Below are positions 1 through 5,471 of a DNA stretch of 6,148 bases, in pieces (the first letter of the stretch is position 1; every line of letters begins with the position of its first letter). This DNA is from Bacteroidales bacterium. Its GTDB lineage: Bacteria > Bacteroidota > Bacteroidia > Bacteroidales > DYOH01. The notes under the pieces were generated by a model. That model was not told the origin of the DNA. It ran no database searches and saw only the letters and a program-made list of their open reading frames with translations. Position numbers and translations under genes: made by a program. Location: positions 1 to 6,148 of the forward strand of contig DAOVUO010000176.1 of NCBI GenBank assembly GCA_030632545.1, given 5' to 3'.

Positions 1-65
1 AAACCAGTATTTCCAGACGCTAGTAGGTCTTCGTCTGTTAAAACTCTTGCGCTTAGCCTAACCAG
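1..65. repeat. Repeat unit copy 1, with hairpin
   Basis: First copy of the long unit, from AAACCAGTATTTCC to GCCTAACCAG. It contains a perfect 6-bp inverted repeat, CAGACG (14-19) and CGTCTG (32-37), around a 12-nt loop. It is identical to copy 2 over its first 53 bases. The copies then differ by one extra T near base 54 (GCGCTTAGCC against GCGCTAGCC). The unit may extend left of the window. Confidence 0.8.
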
Positions 66-90
66 TAAAACCAGTAACCAGCACCCAGTA

Positions 91-154
91 AAACCAGTAT
101 TTCCAGACGCTAGTAGGTCTTCGTCTGTTAAAACTCTTGCGCTAGCCTAACCAG
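91..154. repeat. Repeat unit copy 2, with hairpin
   Basis: Second copy of the long unit, offset by exactly 90 bases. The inverted repeat is preserved as CAGACG (104-109) and CGTCTG (122-127). The high identity between copies suggests recent duplication or continuing homogenisation. The single-base deletion near 144 relative to copy 1 brings a TAA stop (148-150) into frame +1. Confidence 0.8.
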
Positions 155-182
155 CACCAAGCACCCAGTAACCAGCACCCAA

Positions 183-779
183 TCAATAATTTTGATTTGT
201 TTCATCAATAAAGGCTAATAGCTCTTCCTTTCCTATTATTTTTGTAGCAGAGCTGTAGAATAACTGTGGTAATTCGTCCCAAGTTTCGTAAAGTGTTTGT
301 TTGTAGTGTTCAATAGCCTTTTCGAGTTTTAGTTTAGGCACTTTATCAATTTTAGTGAATACAATTACAAACGGAATCTCATTTTCGCCTAAATGCTGCA
401 TAAACTCTAAATCCGATTTTTGTGGGGTCACGCGCGAATCAATAAGTACAAATACACAAATTAAATTTTTTCTCTTTGTAATATATTCGGCAGTAGTAAT
501 TTCCCATTTCGAACGTGTTTTCTTACCAATTTTGGCATAACCATAGCCGGGTAAGTCAACTAAGTACCATGCTTCATCAACTATAAAATGGTTAATAAGC
601 TGTGTTTTCCCAGGCTGAGAGGATATTCTGGCCAGATTTTTATGTCGAGATAGCATATTAATCAAAGATGATTTACCTACATTAGAGCGACCAATAAAAG
701 CATACTCAGGTTTATTTGTTACAGGGCATTCGGTATAAACGGCACTACTTTTCTCAAATTTTATTCTATTAATTTCCAT
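183..779 (-). CDS. engB: Ribosome biogenesis GTP-binding protein EngB (YsxC/YihA)
   Basis: A 198-aa single-domain GTPase of the TrmE-Era-EngA-EngB-Septin superfamily; the usual family length is about 200 aa. All nucleotide-binding motifs are present: P-loop GRSNVGKS at residues 30-37, G2 threonine in GKTQ (57-60), G3 DLPG (75-78) within the EngB-typical DLPGYGYA, G4 TKID (142-145) and G5 SSA (176-178). The DSR at 114-116 is also typical of the family. EngB is known to act in late assembly of the large ribosomal subunit and is essential in many bacteria. The ATG at 777-779 is used because the protein then begins with the short N-terminal strand expected before the P-loop. No Shine-Dalgarno sequence precedes it, which is normal for Bacteroidota. 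The stop (TGA, 183-185) abuts a repeat array. I found no convincing promoter in the 103-bp gap upstream, so it may have a weak promoter or be co-transcribed with the lipoprotein gene. Confidence 0.97.
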   Translation of the reverse strand: MEINRIKFEKSSAVYTECPVTNKPEYAFIGRSNVGKSSLINMLSRHKNLARISSQPGKTQLINHFIVDEAWYLVDLPGYGYAKIGKKTRSKWEITTAEYITKRKNLICVFVLIDSRVTPQKSDLEFMQHLGENEIPFVIVFTKIDKVPKLKLEKAIEHYKQTLYETWDELPQLFYSSATKIIGKEELLAFIDETNQNY

Positions 780-881
780 TATAGAGATTGTCTATTTACT
801 ATTTATTATTTACTAATTTGCTTACGCCTGATAATTTATAATTTCGAATACCAAATTGGGCTTGTTATTTTGTTATAATTC

Positions 882-897
882 CTTAGTGCAAACTAAG
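882..897 (-). other. Small hairpin over the lipoprotein stop codon
   Basis: CTTAGT (882-887) and ACTAAG (892-897) form a perfect 6-bp stem around a 4-nt loop, overlapping the stop codon of the lipoprotein gene. No T-run follows on the minus strand, so it is at best a weak terminator or an mRNA-stabilising 3' hairpin. A chance occurrence is possible. Confidence 0.3.
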
Positions 898-1416
898 ATA
901 ATATGATATGGCTAATTCTGGACTTTCCGCAATATTGCTTTTATTAAGAGATCTATCGTACAAATAAAACTCATACATGATAGTATCGCTAACAAAAGTT
1001 CCATTAGTGTAATCAAGAGTTACTTGTATGTCTGCTGAAATGGATCTTACTTGTCCTTGAGGTTGTATATAAGGTACACGATAATTGTGAGGTACAATAA
1101 GTTCTTTTTCTACAAATTGACCATCTATTTTTTCGTAAAGTATTAAAAATAAATCGTTATAATAAATACTATCGGCATCAAAATGGCCAGTAGTGTCAGA
1201 ATCATTTAGTCCTATATCACCATCCCCATCAGTAATGTGCATTGTTAATACTGCACGTTGCACTTCGTTATCAAGTATGTCTATACTCGATGTCATGGAA
1301 AAATCCTTATAACTAATTTCTGGAATAATCGGATACTCAACAGGCTCAATACAAGCTGAAAAGGAAATAATTATTCCTGTAATTATGACAAATGTAATAT
1401 ATATATGTTTTCTCAT
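883..1416 (-). CDS. Small lipoprotein with a DGDGD acidic motif, function unknown
   Basis: A 177-aa protein with a type II signal peptide: a positively charged start (MRKH), a hydrophobic stretch at residues 5-19 and a lipobox FSAC with the lipidated cysteine at residue 22. The mature protein is therefore predicted to be anchored to the outer or inner membrane. After a proline-rich segment (about 25-33) comes a predicted beta-rich domain containing DGDGDIGLNDSDT at residues 63-75. The alternating aspartates resemble a calcium-binding loop, although the spacing is not a proven EF-hand. Lipoproteins with a proline/IPEI segment followed by a DGDGDIGL motif are, as I recall, a recurrent uncharacterised type in Bacteroidota, but I cannot name a family. 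The start at 1414-1416 is the only one giving a proper signal peptide. The gene lies upstream of engB on the same strand with a 103-bp gap. A functional link to EngB is not implied. Confidence 0.85.
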   Translation of the reverse strand: MRKHIYITFVIITGIIISFSACIEPVEYPIIPEISYKDFSMTSSIDILDNEVQRAVLTMHITDGDGDIGLNDSDTTGHFDADSIYYNDLFLILYEKIDGQFVEKELIVPHNYRVPYIQPQGQVRSISADIQVTLDYTNGTFVSDTIMYEFYLYDRSLNKSNIAESPELAISYYLSLH

Positions 1417-1496
1417 AGCAGCTTATTTAATATTAGAGTAACAGACTCTACTCGGTGCAAACACACTAGCAAGTCTTTGATTGTCACATCACCGAA

Positions 1497-1546
1497 GTCG
1501 TTCACTGAGCGTAGCCGACGTCGTTCACTGAGCGTAGCCGAAGTGA
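1497..1546 (-). repeat. Tandem REP-like hairpin repeat (variant A)
   Basis: A 22-bp element is repeated exactly at 1497-1518 and 1520-1541 with a 23-bp period. A fragment just before it (ACCGAAGTCG, 1491-1500) looks like the tail of a third, decayed copy. The right copy forms a hairpin, TCACT (1525-1529) with AGTGA (1542-1546), around a 12-nt loop. Read on the minus strand the loop is TCGGCTACGCTC. The same loop with one change recurs at 1915-1926 in the opposite orientation. The repeat lies 13 bp beyond the stop codon of the GIY-YIG gene. The core sequence matches short interspersed palindromes that I recall from many Bacteroidota genomes. Confidence 0.75.
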
Positions 1547-1558
1547 CCAAACAAATTC

Positions 1559-1867
1559 TTATTCATTATCATTTTTATAGTGAGAATCATTTTTACACTC
1601 AGATAGCTTTTTTAATTCATCATAATCATTATTTATTAACGCTATTTTCTTATTACGACTCCAACCTTGAATTTGTTTCTCTCGATAAAACGCTTTATCA
1701 ATTCGCTGAAATTTCTCAAAATAAACAAGTTCCACGGGTAAATGTTTTTTTGTAAAATTTGCCCCTTTGCCAGATTGATGTTCTGCAATTCTCCTTTCTA
1801 AATTTATAGTACTTCCGGTATAAAACATTCCATTAGCACATTCGAGTATATACACATATCCTTCCAT
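1559..1867 (-). CDS. Single-domain GIY-YIG nuclease-like protein (UPF0213/YhbQ type)
   Basis: A 102-aa protein that is essentially one GIY-YIG domain. Visible hallmarks are YVYIL at residues 4-8 and YTG at 16-18 (the two halves of the GIY-YIG signature), the catalytic-type arginine R25 in NLERR, H30, Y49 and the metal-binding glutamate E63 in FYREKQIQGW. All expected active-site residues appear intact, so nuclease activity is plausible. The biological role of these small stand-alone proteins is poorly known. Homing endonucleases and UvrC carry the same fold fused to other domains, and none are present here. The C-terminal tail (residues about 85-102) is polar and probably disordered. The gene stands alone between the lipoprotein gene and der. 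It is flanked on both sides by short hairpin repeats in opposite orientations, which suggests that it arrived or moves as a unit. The start at 1865-1867 gives the usual N-terminus, two residues before the first signature strand. Confidence 0.93.
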   Translation of the reverse strand: MEGYVYILECANGMFYTGSTINLERRIAEHQSGKGANFTKKHLPVELVYFEKFQRIDKAFYREKQIQGWSRNKKIALINNDYDELKKLSECKNDSHYKNDNE

Positions 1868-1909
1868 TATATCAAATAATGTTTTTTTTGGATAAATAGC
1901 AAATTCTGA

Positions 1910-1931
1910 TGGCTTCGACTACGCTCAGCCA
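1910..1931 (+). repeat. REP-like hairpin repeat (variant B), inverted relative to variant A
   Basis: TGGCT (1910-1914) pairs with AGCCA (1927-1931) around the 12-nt loop TCGACTACGCTC. The loop differs from that of variant A by one base, while two of the five stem pairs differ by paired changes, so the hairpin is kept. It lies 43 bp upstream of the GIY-YIG start codon and points the opposite way from variant A. ACGG follows it at 1932-1935. A similar CAGCCAATCGGAAA occurs at 1977-1990 and may be a decayed partial copy or chance. Confidence 0.7.
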
Positions 1932-1938
1932 ACGGAAA

Positions 1939-1976
1939 ACGCATCAATATTCTACTGATTGTCAGATATTTTGCGT
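1939..1976 (-). terminator. Interrupted hairpin downstream of der, possible terminator
   Basis: On the plus strand ACGCA (1939-1943), AATAT (1946-1950) and CTGA (1955-1958) pair in order with TGCGT (1972-1976), ATATT (1966-1970) and TCAG (1962-1965) around a 3-nt loop. This gives 14 base pairs with small internal bulges. Read on the minus strand it lies 71 bases past the der stop codon and is followed by TTTT. That fits a weak terminator for the era-der operon. The bulges and short T-run keep confidence low. Confidence 0.4.
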
Positions 1977-2046
1977 CAGCCAATCGGAAATCAAAAATCA
2001 TCAATCCAAAAACCAACGCTAGCATTTCTTTGCGAGCAATTATCAA

Positions 2047-3354
2047 TCACTTCTTCCTCATATAAATACGAATAGGAACACCTTCAAAATTCCATTGCTG
2101 ACGAATTTTGTTTTCCAAGAATCGTTTATAAGGATCTTTTACGTACTGAGGTAAATTACAATAAAATGCAAAACTTGGTACTACTGCTGGCAGCATAGTA
2201 ATATATTTAATACGTACATATTTCCCTTTTAATGCGGGCGGTGGCATATTTTCTATTATAGGAAGCAGAAAATCATTTAACTTAGAGGTTGTTACCTTTT
2301 GTTTCCTGTTTTGATATACCTGAATTGCTTCTTCTAATGATTTTAGCACTCGTTGTTTAGTTAATGCCGAAACGTACAAAATAGGTACATTGGTAAATGG
2401 TGCAATTCGTTGTTTAATTTTTTCGGTAAACTCCTTTAGTGTATTTGTTTCTTTTTCTATTAAGTCCCACTTATTAACCAAAATAACCAGTCCTTTACCA
2501 TTGCTTTGTATAAGCTGTAGTATGCTCAAGTCTTGCGCCTCTATGCCAAGTGTTGCATCTAACATTAGCATACAAACATCGGCATTTTCTATAGAGCGAA
2601 TGGAACGCATAGCCGAATAGAACTCAATGTTTTCGTGTACTTTTCCCTTTTTACGCAATCCTGCTGTATCAACTAAATAAAAATCGTGACCAAATTGTTG
2701 GTAGCGAGTATGTATAGAGTCTCTGGTTGTTCCAGCTATATTTGTTACAATATTTCTTTCTACACCAATAAGTGCATTTATAAGCGACGATTTTCCTACG
2801 TTAGGGCGACCAACTACTGCAAATTTTGGAATGTCAAGTTCTTCTTCCTGTTCTTTTTCTTCAAATTCTGCGACTAATATATCTAGCAATTCGCCTGTAC
2901 CTGATCCATTTATCGACGAAATAGGATACAACTCGCTTTCTAGTCCGAGATTGTAAAACTCGTGAATATCCATACGTCGCTCATTGTTGTCAACTTTGTT
3001 TACAGCGAGATAGGTTTTTTTGCCTGACTGACGAAGTACTTTGGATACTTCAATATCCATATCTACAACTCCTGTTGTTACATCTACTACAAAAACAATC
3101 CTGTCCGCTTCCTCAATGGCCAGAATTACTTGTTTTTTTATCTCGTCCTCAAATATATCATCAGAATTTGAGACATATCCTCCAGTATCAATTATAGAAA
3201 ATTCTACACCGTTCCAGTCTGTTTTTCCATAGTGTCTATCGCGTGTTACACCACTACTTTCGTGTATAATTGCTTGACGTGTTTGTGTAAGACGATTAAA
3301 AAAGGTTGATTTTCCAACGTTCGGACGACCAACTATGGCTACTATATTTCCCAT
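2047..3354 (-). CDS. der: Ribosome biogenesis GTPase Der (EngA), double-GTPase protein
   Basis: A 435-aa protein with two complete GTPase domains and a C-terminal KH-like domain, close to the usual length for non-proteobacterial Der. Domain 1 has GRPNVGKS (9-16), DTGG (56-59) and NKVD (119-122). Domain 2 has GRPNVGKS (182-189), DTAG (229-232) and NKWD (294-297). The linker at 165-174 is rich in glutamate. The KH-like domain spans about residues 350-435 and ends in the basic YMRKK. Der is known to bind the 50S subunit and to be essential for its assembly. The start codon (3352-3354) lies 1 base after the stop of the preceding 111-aa gene (TAA-A-ATG), which implies translational coupling, and there is no room for a separate promoter in the gap. 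It is probably transcribed from the promoter in front of era. No frameshift or missing motif was seen. Confidence 0.98.
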   Translation of the reverse strand: MGNIVAIVGRPNVGKSTFFNRLTQTRQAIIHESSGVTRDRHYGKTDWNGVEFSIIDTGGYVSNSDDIFEDEIKKQVILAIEEADRIVFVVDVTTGVVDMDIEVSKVLRQSGKKTYLAVNKVDNNERRMDIHEFYNLGLESELYPISSINGSGTGELLDILVAEFEEKEQEEELDIPKFAVVGRPNVGKSSLINALIGVERNIVTNIAGTTRDSIHTRYQQFGHDFYLVDTAGLRKKGKVHENIEFYSAMRSIRSIENADVCMLMLDATLGIEAQDLSILQLIQSNGKGLVILVNKWDLIEKETNTLKEFTEKIKQRIAPFTNVPILYVSALTKQRVLKSLEEAIQVYQNRKQKVTTSKLNDFLLPIIENMPPPALKGKYVRIKYITMLPAVVPSFAFYCNLPQYVKDPYKRFLENKIRQQWNFEGVPIRIYMRKK

Positions 3355-3355
3355 T

Positions 3356-3691
3356 TTAGTTTAAAAGCAATTTAAATTGTTTTTCAATAATGTTTATTTG
3401 CAACAGCAAATCTGCCTTAGCAGAATTATATTTATCGCTAAGTTCGTATGCTGTAATTTGTTCTTTCGACCAAGTTACTTTTTTTATTATGCTTTCTAGT
3501 TTATCGTAATATTTGCAAGGTTCTTGGTCAATTTCAAGTACAAAGCTGCTTATTTCTGAAACTGCTTTAAGTACTTCATTGCTGTTGTCTAGCACAATCC
3601 CGTTTTCTTTTAAAGTTTTATAAAAACTAAAAAGATTAACAGTTAAGGCATAAGCCTCATTTTCTAATTTTCCTAAATCAAAATTTCCCAT
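3356..3691 (-). CDS. Unknown 111-aa helical protein between era and der
   Basis: I do not recognise this protein. It has 111 residues, no signal peptide, no membrane segment and no obvious metal-binding or catalytic motif (a single cysteine, in EPCKYY). The sequence is a mixture of charged and hydrophobic residues in a helical rhythm: roughly helix 5-28, a break at NGIVLDN, helix 38-54, helix 58-72, then a long helix about 76-109. That suggests a small cytoplasmic helical bundle, and a binding or adaptor role would suit it. The context is the most informative part: its start lies 2 bases after the era stop (TAA-GT-ATG), and its stop lies 1 base before the der start. Translation is therefore probably coupled to both ribosome-assembly GTPases. 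The initial MGN is shared with Der (MGNIVAI), probably by chance. The reading frame is very likely real given this packing. Confidence 0.88.
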   Translation of the reverse strand: MGNFDLGKLENEAYALTVNLFSFYKTLKENGIVLDNSNEVLKAVSEISSFVLEIDQEPCKYYDKLESIIKKVTWSKEQITAYELSDKYNSAKADLLLQINIIEKQFKLLLN

Positions 3692-3693
3692 AC

Positions 3694-4581
3694 TTAGTTA
3701 TTTAAATACCCAAACTGACGTAGAAAAGAACTTTTGTTACGCCAATCTTTACGCACTTTTACAAATATTTGTAAGAATATTTGTTTCTCAAAAAAGGCTT
3801 CACCATCTTTTCTGGCTAGGCTACCAATCTTTTTTAGCATACTACCTTTTTTTCCTATTATTATTCCTTTCTGCGATTCTCTTTCGGTATATATTAGTGC
3901 TCTAATTCTAATGATTTTTTCTTCTTCAATAAATTCTTCTATTTCTACTTCTGTTGAGTAGGGAATTTCTTTCTGATAATTGGTGAGGATTTTTTCGCGT
4001 AATATTTCCGACATAAAAAAACGTGCTGTTTTATCAGTAAGTTGGTCTTTAGGGAAAAATGCTGGTGATTCCGGCAATAAACTGATTATTCGTTTTAGTA
4101 GAACATCAACATTAAATTGATGTAATGCCGATAATGGAATAATTTCTGCTCTTGGTATTTTATTTTTCCATTTGTCAACCATCACCTCAATTTTTTCTTG
4201 GTCTGATAGGTCAATTTTGTTGATAACTACTATTACAGGAACTTCCACACGATTAACTAAGGATAAAAAGTCTTCATTTTTATCAAAAGTCTCAAATGTG
4301 TCACTCACATATAGGAGTACGTCTGCATCGTCGAGAGCCGATGTTGAGAATTTCAGCATGCTCTCTTGTAACTTATAGTTTGGTTTTAAAACTCCAGGAG
4401 TGTCTGAATAAATAATCTGAAAATCATCAGAGTTCACAATACCCATAATTCTGTGTCGTGTAGTTTGAGCTTTAGATGTGATTATTGAAATTTTCTCGCC
4501 TACTAAGGCGTTCATTAGGGTTGATTTTCCTACATTCGGATTACCTACTATATTTACAAACCCCGCTTTATGTTCTTTCAT
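3694..4581 (-). CDS. era: GTPase Era, 16S rRNA-binding ribosome assembly factor
   Basis: A 295-aa protein of normal family length: an N-terminal GTPase domain and a C-terminal KH domain. Motifs are GNPNVGKS (13-20), switch I threonines in AQTTRHR (38-44), DTPG (60-63), NKID (121-124) and SAL (151-153). The conserved linker PKDQLTDKTARFF (177-189) and the KH loop GKKG (243-246, in GIIIGKKGSMLKKIG) mark it as Era rather than another GTPase of this class. Era is known to bind the 3' end of 16S rRNA and to act in maturation of the 30S subunit. It is the first gene of a tight operon with the 111-aa gene and der. A good Bacteroidota-type promoter lies 29-59 bp upstream. The ATG at 4579-4581 gives the standard N-terminus, with the P-loop starting at residue 13. 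Confidence 0.98.
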   Translation of the reverse strand: MKEHKAGFVNIVGNPNVGKSTLMNALVGEKISIITSKAQTTRHRIMGIVNSDDFQIIYSDTPGVLKPNYKLQESMLKFSTSALDDADVLLYVSDTFETFDKNEDFLSLVNRVEVPVIVVINKIDLSDQEKIEVMVDKWKNKIPRAEIIPLSALHQFNVDVLLKRIISLLPESPAFFPKDQLTDKTARFFMSEILREKILTNYQKEIPYSTEVEIEEFIEEEKIIRIRALIYTERESQKGIIIGKKGSMLKKIGSLARKDGEAFFEKQIFLQIFVKVRKDWRNKSSFLRQFGYLNN

Positions 4582-4609
4582 TGCAATTAGCTTGAGAAAA
4601 ATTTGGGCT

Positions 4610-4640
4610 CAAAAGTAGTTAAAAATAATAGTAAGTTCAA
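4610..4640 (-). promoter_or_regulatory. Bacteroidota-type promoter of the era operon
   Basis: On the minus strand TTG (4640-4638) is followed after exactly 20 bases by TACTTTTG (4617-4610). This matches the known sigma-ABfr (primary sigma factor) pattern of the phylum, TTG-N19/20-TAnnTTTG. Transcription would start near 4602-4605, leaving a leader of about 20-25 bases before the era ATG. The site lies wholly in the 70-bp gap between the STAS gene and era, so the operon need not depend on read-through. Confidence 0.7.
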
Positions 4641-4651
4641 TAAATCAGAAC

Positions 4652-4990
4652 TTAAAGAAGTATTTTAACAGCGTTTTTACAATCAGCTTCAATTTCAAAT
4701 ATTTGTTTTAAACCAGCAATTTCAAATATGTCATCTAATACATTATTAAGACCACAGATAATTAGATGCTTATTTTTGTCGGAAAAAAATTTGTAAAGAG
4801 TCAGGAACATGTGAATACCTGTACTACTCAAATATTTTAAGTTTCGGTTATCAACTATAAGTTTGGCAGTGTCTTCGGTAATTATCTTGTCAATTTCCTT
4901 TTGCAAGATTGTCATTGTTTGAATATCTACATTTCCCTCTAGTCTAAGAATCTGTATGTCGCTAATCTGTTCACGGTTTATTAATAGCAT
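4652..4990 (-). CDS. STAS-domain protein, anti-sigma factor antagonist-like
   Basis: A 112-aa single STAS domain, the usual length for SpoIIAA/RsbV-type proteins. The diagnostic segment is VDNRNLKYLSSTGIHMFL, residues 46-63. It fits the family pattern D-x(7)-S-[ST]-G, with S56 or T57 as the residue a partner kinase would phosphorylate. The N-terminal strands (RLEGNVDI, 16-23) also match the usual start of the fold. Proteins of this family bind an anti-sigma factor or similar kinase in their unphosphorylated form. It lies 9 bp after a diverged RsbW/SpoIIAB-like gene on the same strand, a typical two-gene arrangement for partner switching. No sigma factor gene is in view, so the target is unknown. 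The last residues are hydrophobic (VKILL), as in other STAS C-terminal helices. A bare SpoIIAA-like fold acting in something other than sigma control is also possible. Confidence 0.88.
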   Translation of the reverse strand: MLLINREQISDIQILRLEGNVDIQTMTILQKEIDKIITEDTAKLIVDNRNLKYLSSTGIHMFLTLYKFFSDKNKHLIICGLNNVLDDIFEIAGLKQIFEIEADCKNAVKILL

Positions 4991-4999
4991 GATTTTTAT

Positions 5000-5407
5000 T
5001 TAGTTATAAAAAGTTTTAAAGCTCTGTAAACTTTTAGATTGAAATAGAACTGAACTTCTGTGATTTTTATTTTTAAAATCTATTCGTTCTATTTTATCTT
5101 CATAAAATGGTGAGCTTAGTTTCCCATTTAAGATTTTAAATTCTGTACTTTCTAAACATAATGAATTACTTTCTACTATGCAAGTTATTACAGAGTTTAA
5201 ATAAATACGTAGCTCAAATTCTGAATTTGAAGGCAACATTTTGTCAAATAGAATAGTATTACTAACTATTTCTGTAATTAAATGAATTATTGGATAAAAG
5301 TCACTAGAATCAATATTATTATCTCTAAAGGATTCCTCTATTAAAAAGCTAGTTTCTTCAAGTTTTTGTAGTGATTTGCCAAATTTGGCACTGAAAATTT
5401 GTTTCAT
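5000..5407 (-). CDS. Diverged RsbW/SpoIIAB-like protein lacking ATP-binding glycines
   Basis: A 135-aa protein, the length of an anti-sigma factor kinase. Its order of elements resembles RsbW: an N-terminal strand (IFSAKF, 4-9), a helix over about 11-30 with a following acidic turn, then the helix HLITEIVSNTIL (42-53), in which E46 and N50 match the catalytic E-x-x-x-N of the kinase N-box, and then two strands (FELRIYL, 64-70, and VITCIVES, 73-80). Where the family has the D-x-G-x-G nucleotide box, this protein reads ESNSLCL (79-85), with no glycine, and no second glycine-rich lid follows. ATP binding is therefore doubtful. The C-terminal third is polar and unlike the family. It is first in an apparent two-gene unit with the STAS protein (9-bp gap). 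This assignment rests on pattern and neighbour, not on strong identity. It may instead be an unrelated small protein. Confidence 0.8.
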   Translation of the reverse strand: MKQIFSAKFGKSLQKLEETSFLIEESFRDNNIDSSDFYPIIHLITEIVSNTILFDKMLPSNSEFELRIYLNSVITCIVESNSLCLESTEFKILNGKLSSPFYEDKIERIDFKNKNHRSSVLFQSKSLQSFKTFYN

Positions 5408-5471
5408 AGGGCAAAGTAAGTATTAATTTGAAAAATAATTTATGTTTTTTAATCTTTTACTAGGGTAAAAA

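Larger units (their letters stand above)
1..181. repeat. Tandem repeat array downstream of engB
   Basis: Two nearly identical units (1-65 and 91-154) recur with a 90-bp period. The filler between and after them is built from short words such as CCAGTAA, CCAGCACC and CAAGCACC. A 17-bp filler stretch, CCAGTAACCAGCACCCA, occurs at both 71-87 and 165-181. The array is visibly richer in G+C than the genes beside it and ends 1 base from the engB stop codon, so it occupies the place where an engB terminator would normally lie. It continues past the left edge of the window, so copy number is unknown. Frame +1 is open from base 1 to a TAA at 148-150 because the period is a multiple of three. No start codon is visible and the translation is repetitive, so I do not call it a gene. 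Similar CCAGCACC-type minisatellites are, from memory, common between genes in Bacteroidota. Confidence 0.85.

Noticed and set aside
1..181. CRISPR-like repeat/spacer pattern
   Set aside because: Only two units of 64-65 bp are present, and the sequence between them is itself repetitive rather than a unique spacer. No cas gene is nearby.
1457..1465. Possible -7 box (TGTGTTTGC on the minus strand) for the lipoprotein gene
   Set aside because: It mismatches TAnnTTTG at the second base, and no TTG lies at the required distance.
1405..1755. 116-aa open frame on the plus strand
   Set aside because: It runs antisense through the well-supported GIY-YIG gene and translates the tandem repeat; it resembles no family.
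1910..1931. Variant B hairpin as an intrinsic terminator
   Set aside because: No T-run follows the hairpin on either strand, and the conserved loop points to an interspersed repeat rather than a terminator.
1981..2046. AT-rich stretch with ATCAAAAATCATCAAT-like words as a further repeat family
   Set aside because: Only loosely repetitive within this window; without a genome search it cannot be separated from simple AT-rich spacer.
2390..3232. Several 60-76 aa plus-strand open frames inside der
   Set aside because: They are serine-rich antisense shadows of Der; the same holds for plus-strand frames inside era and engB.
5412..5420. Possible -7 box (TTACTTTGC, minus strand) for the RsbW-like gene
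   Set aside because: It has one mismatch to the pattern, no TTG at the right spacing, and would leave almost no leader before the ATG.
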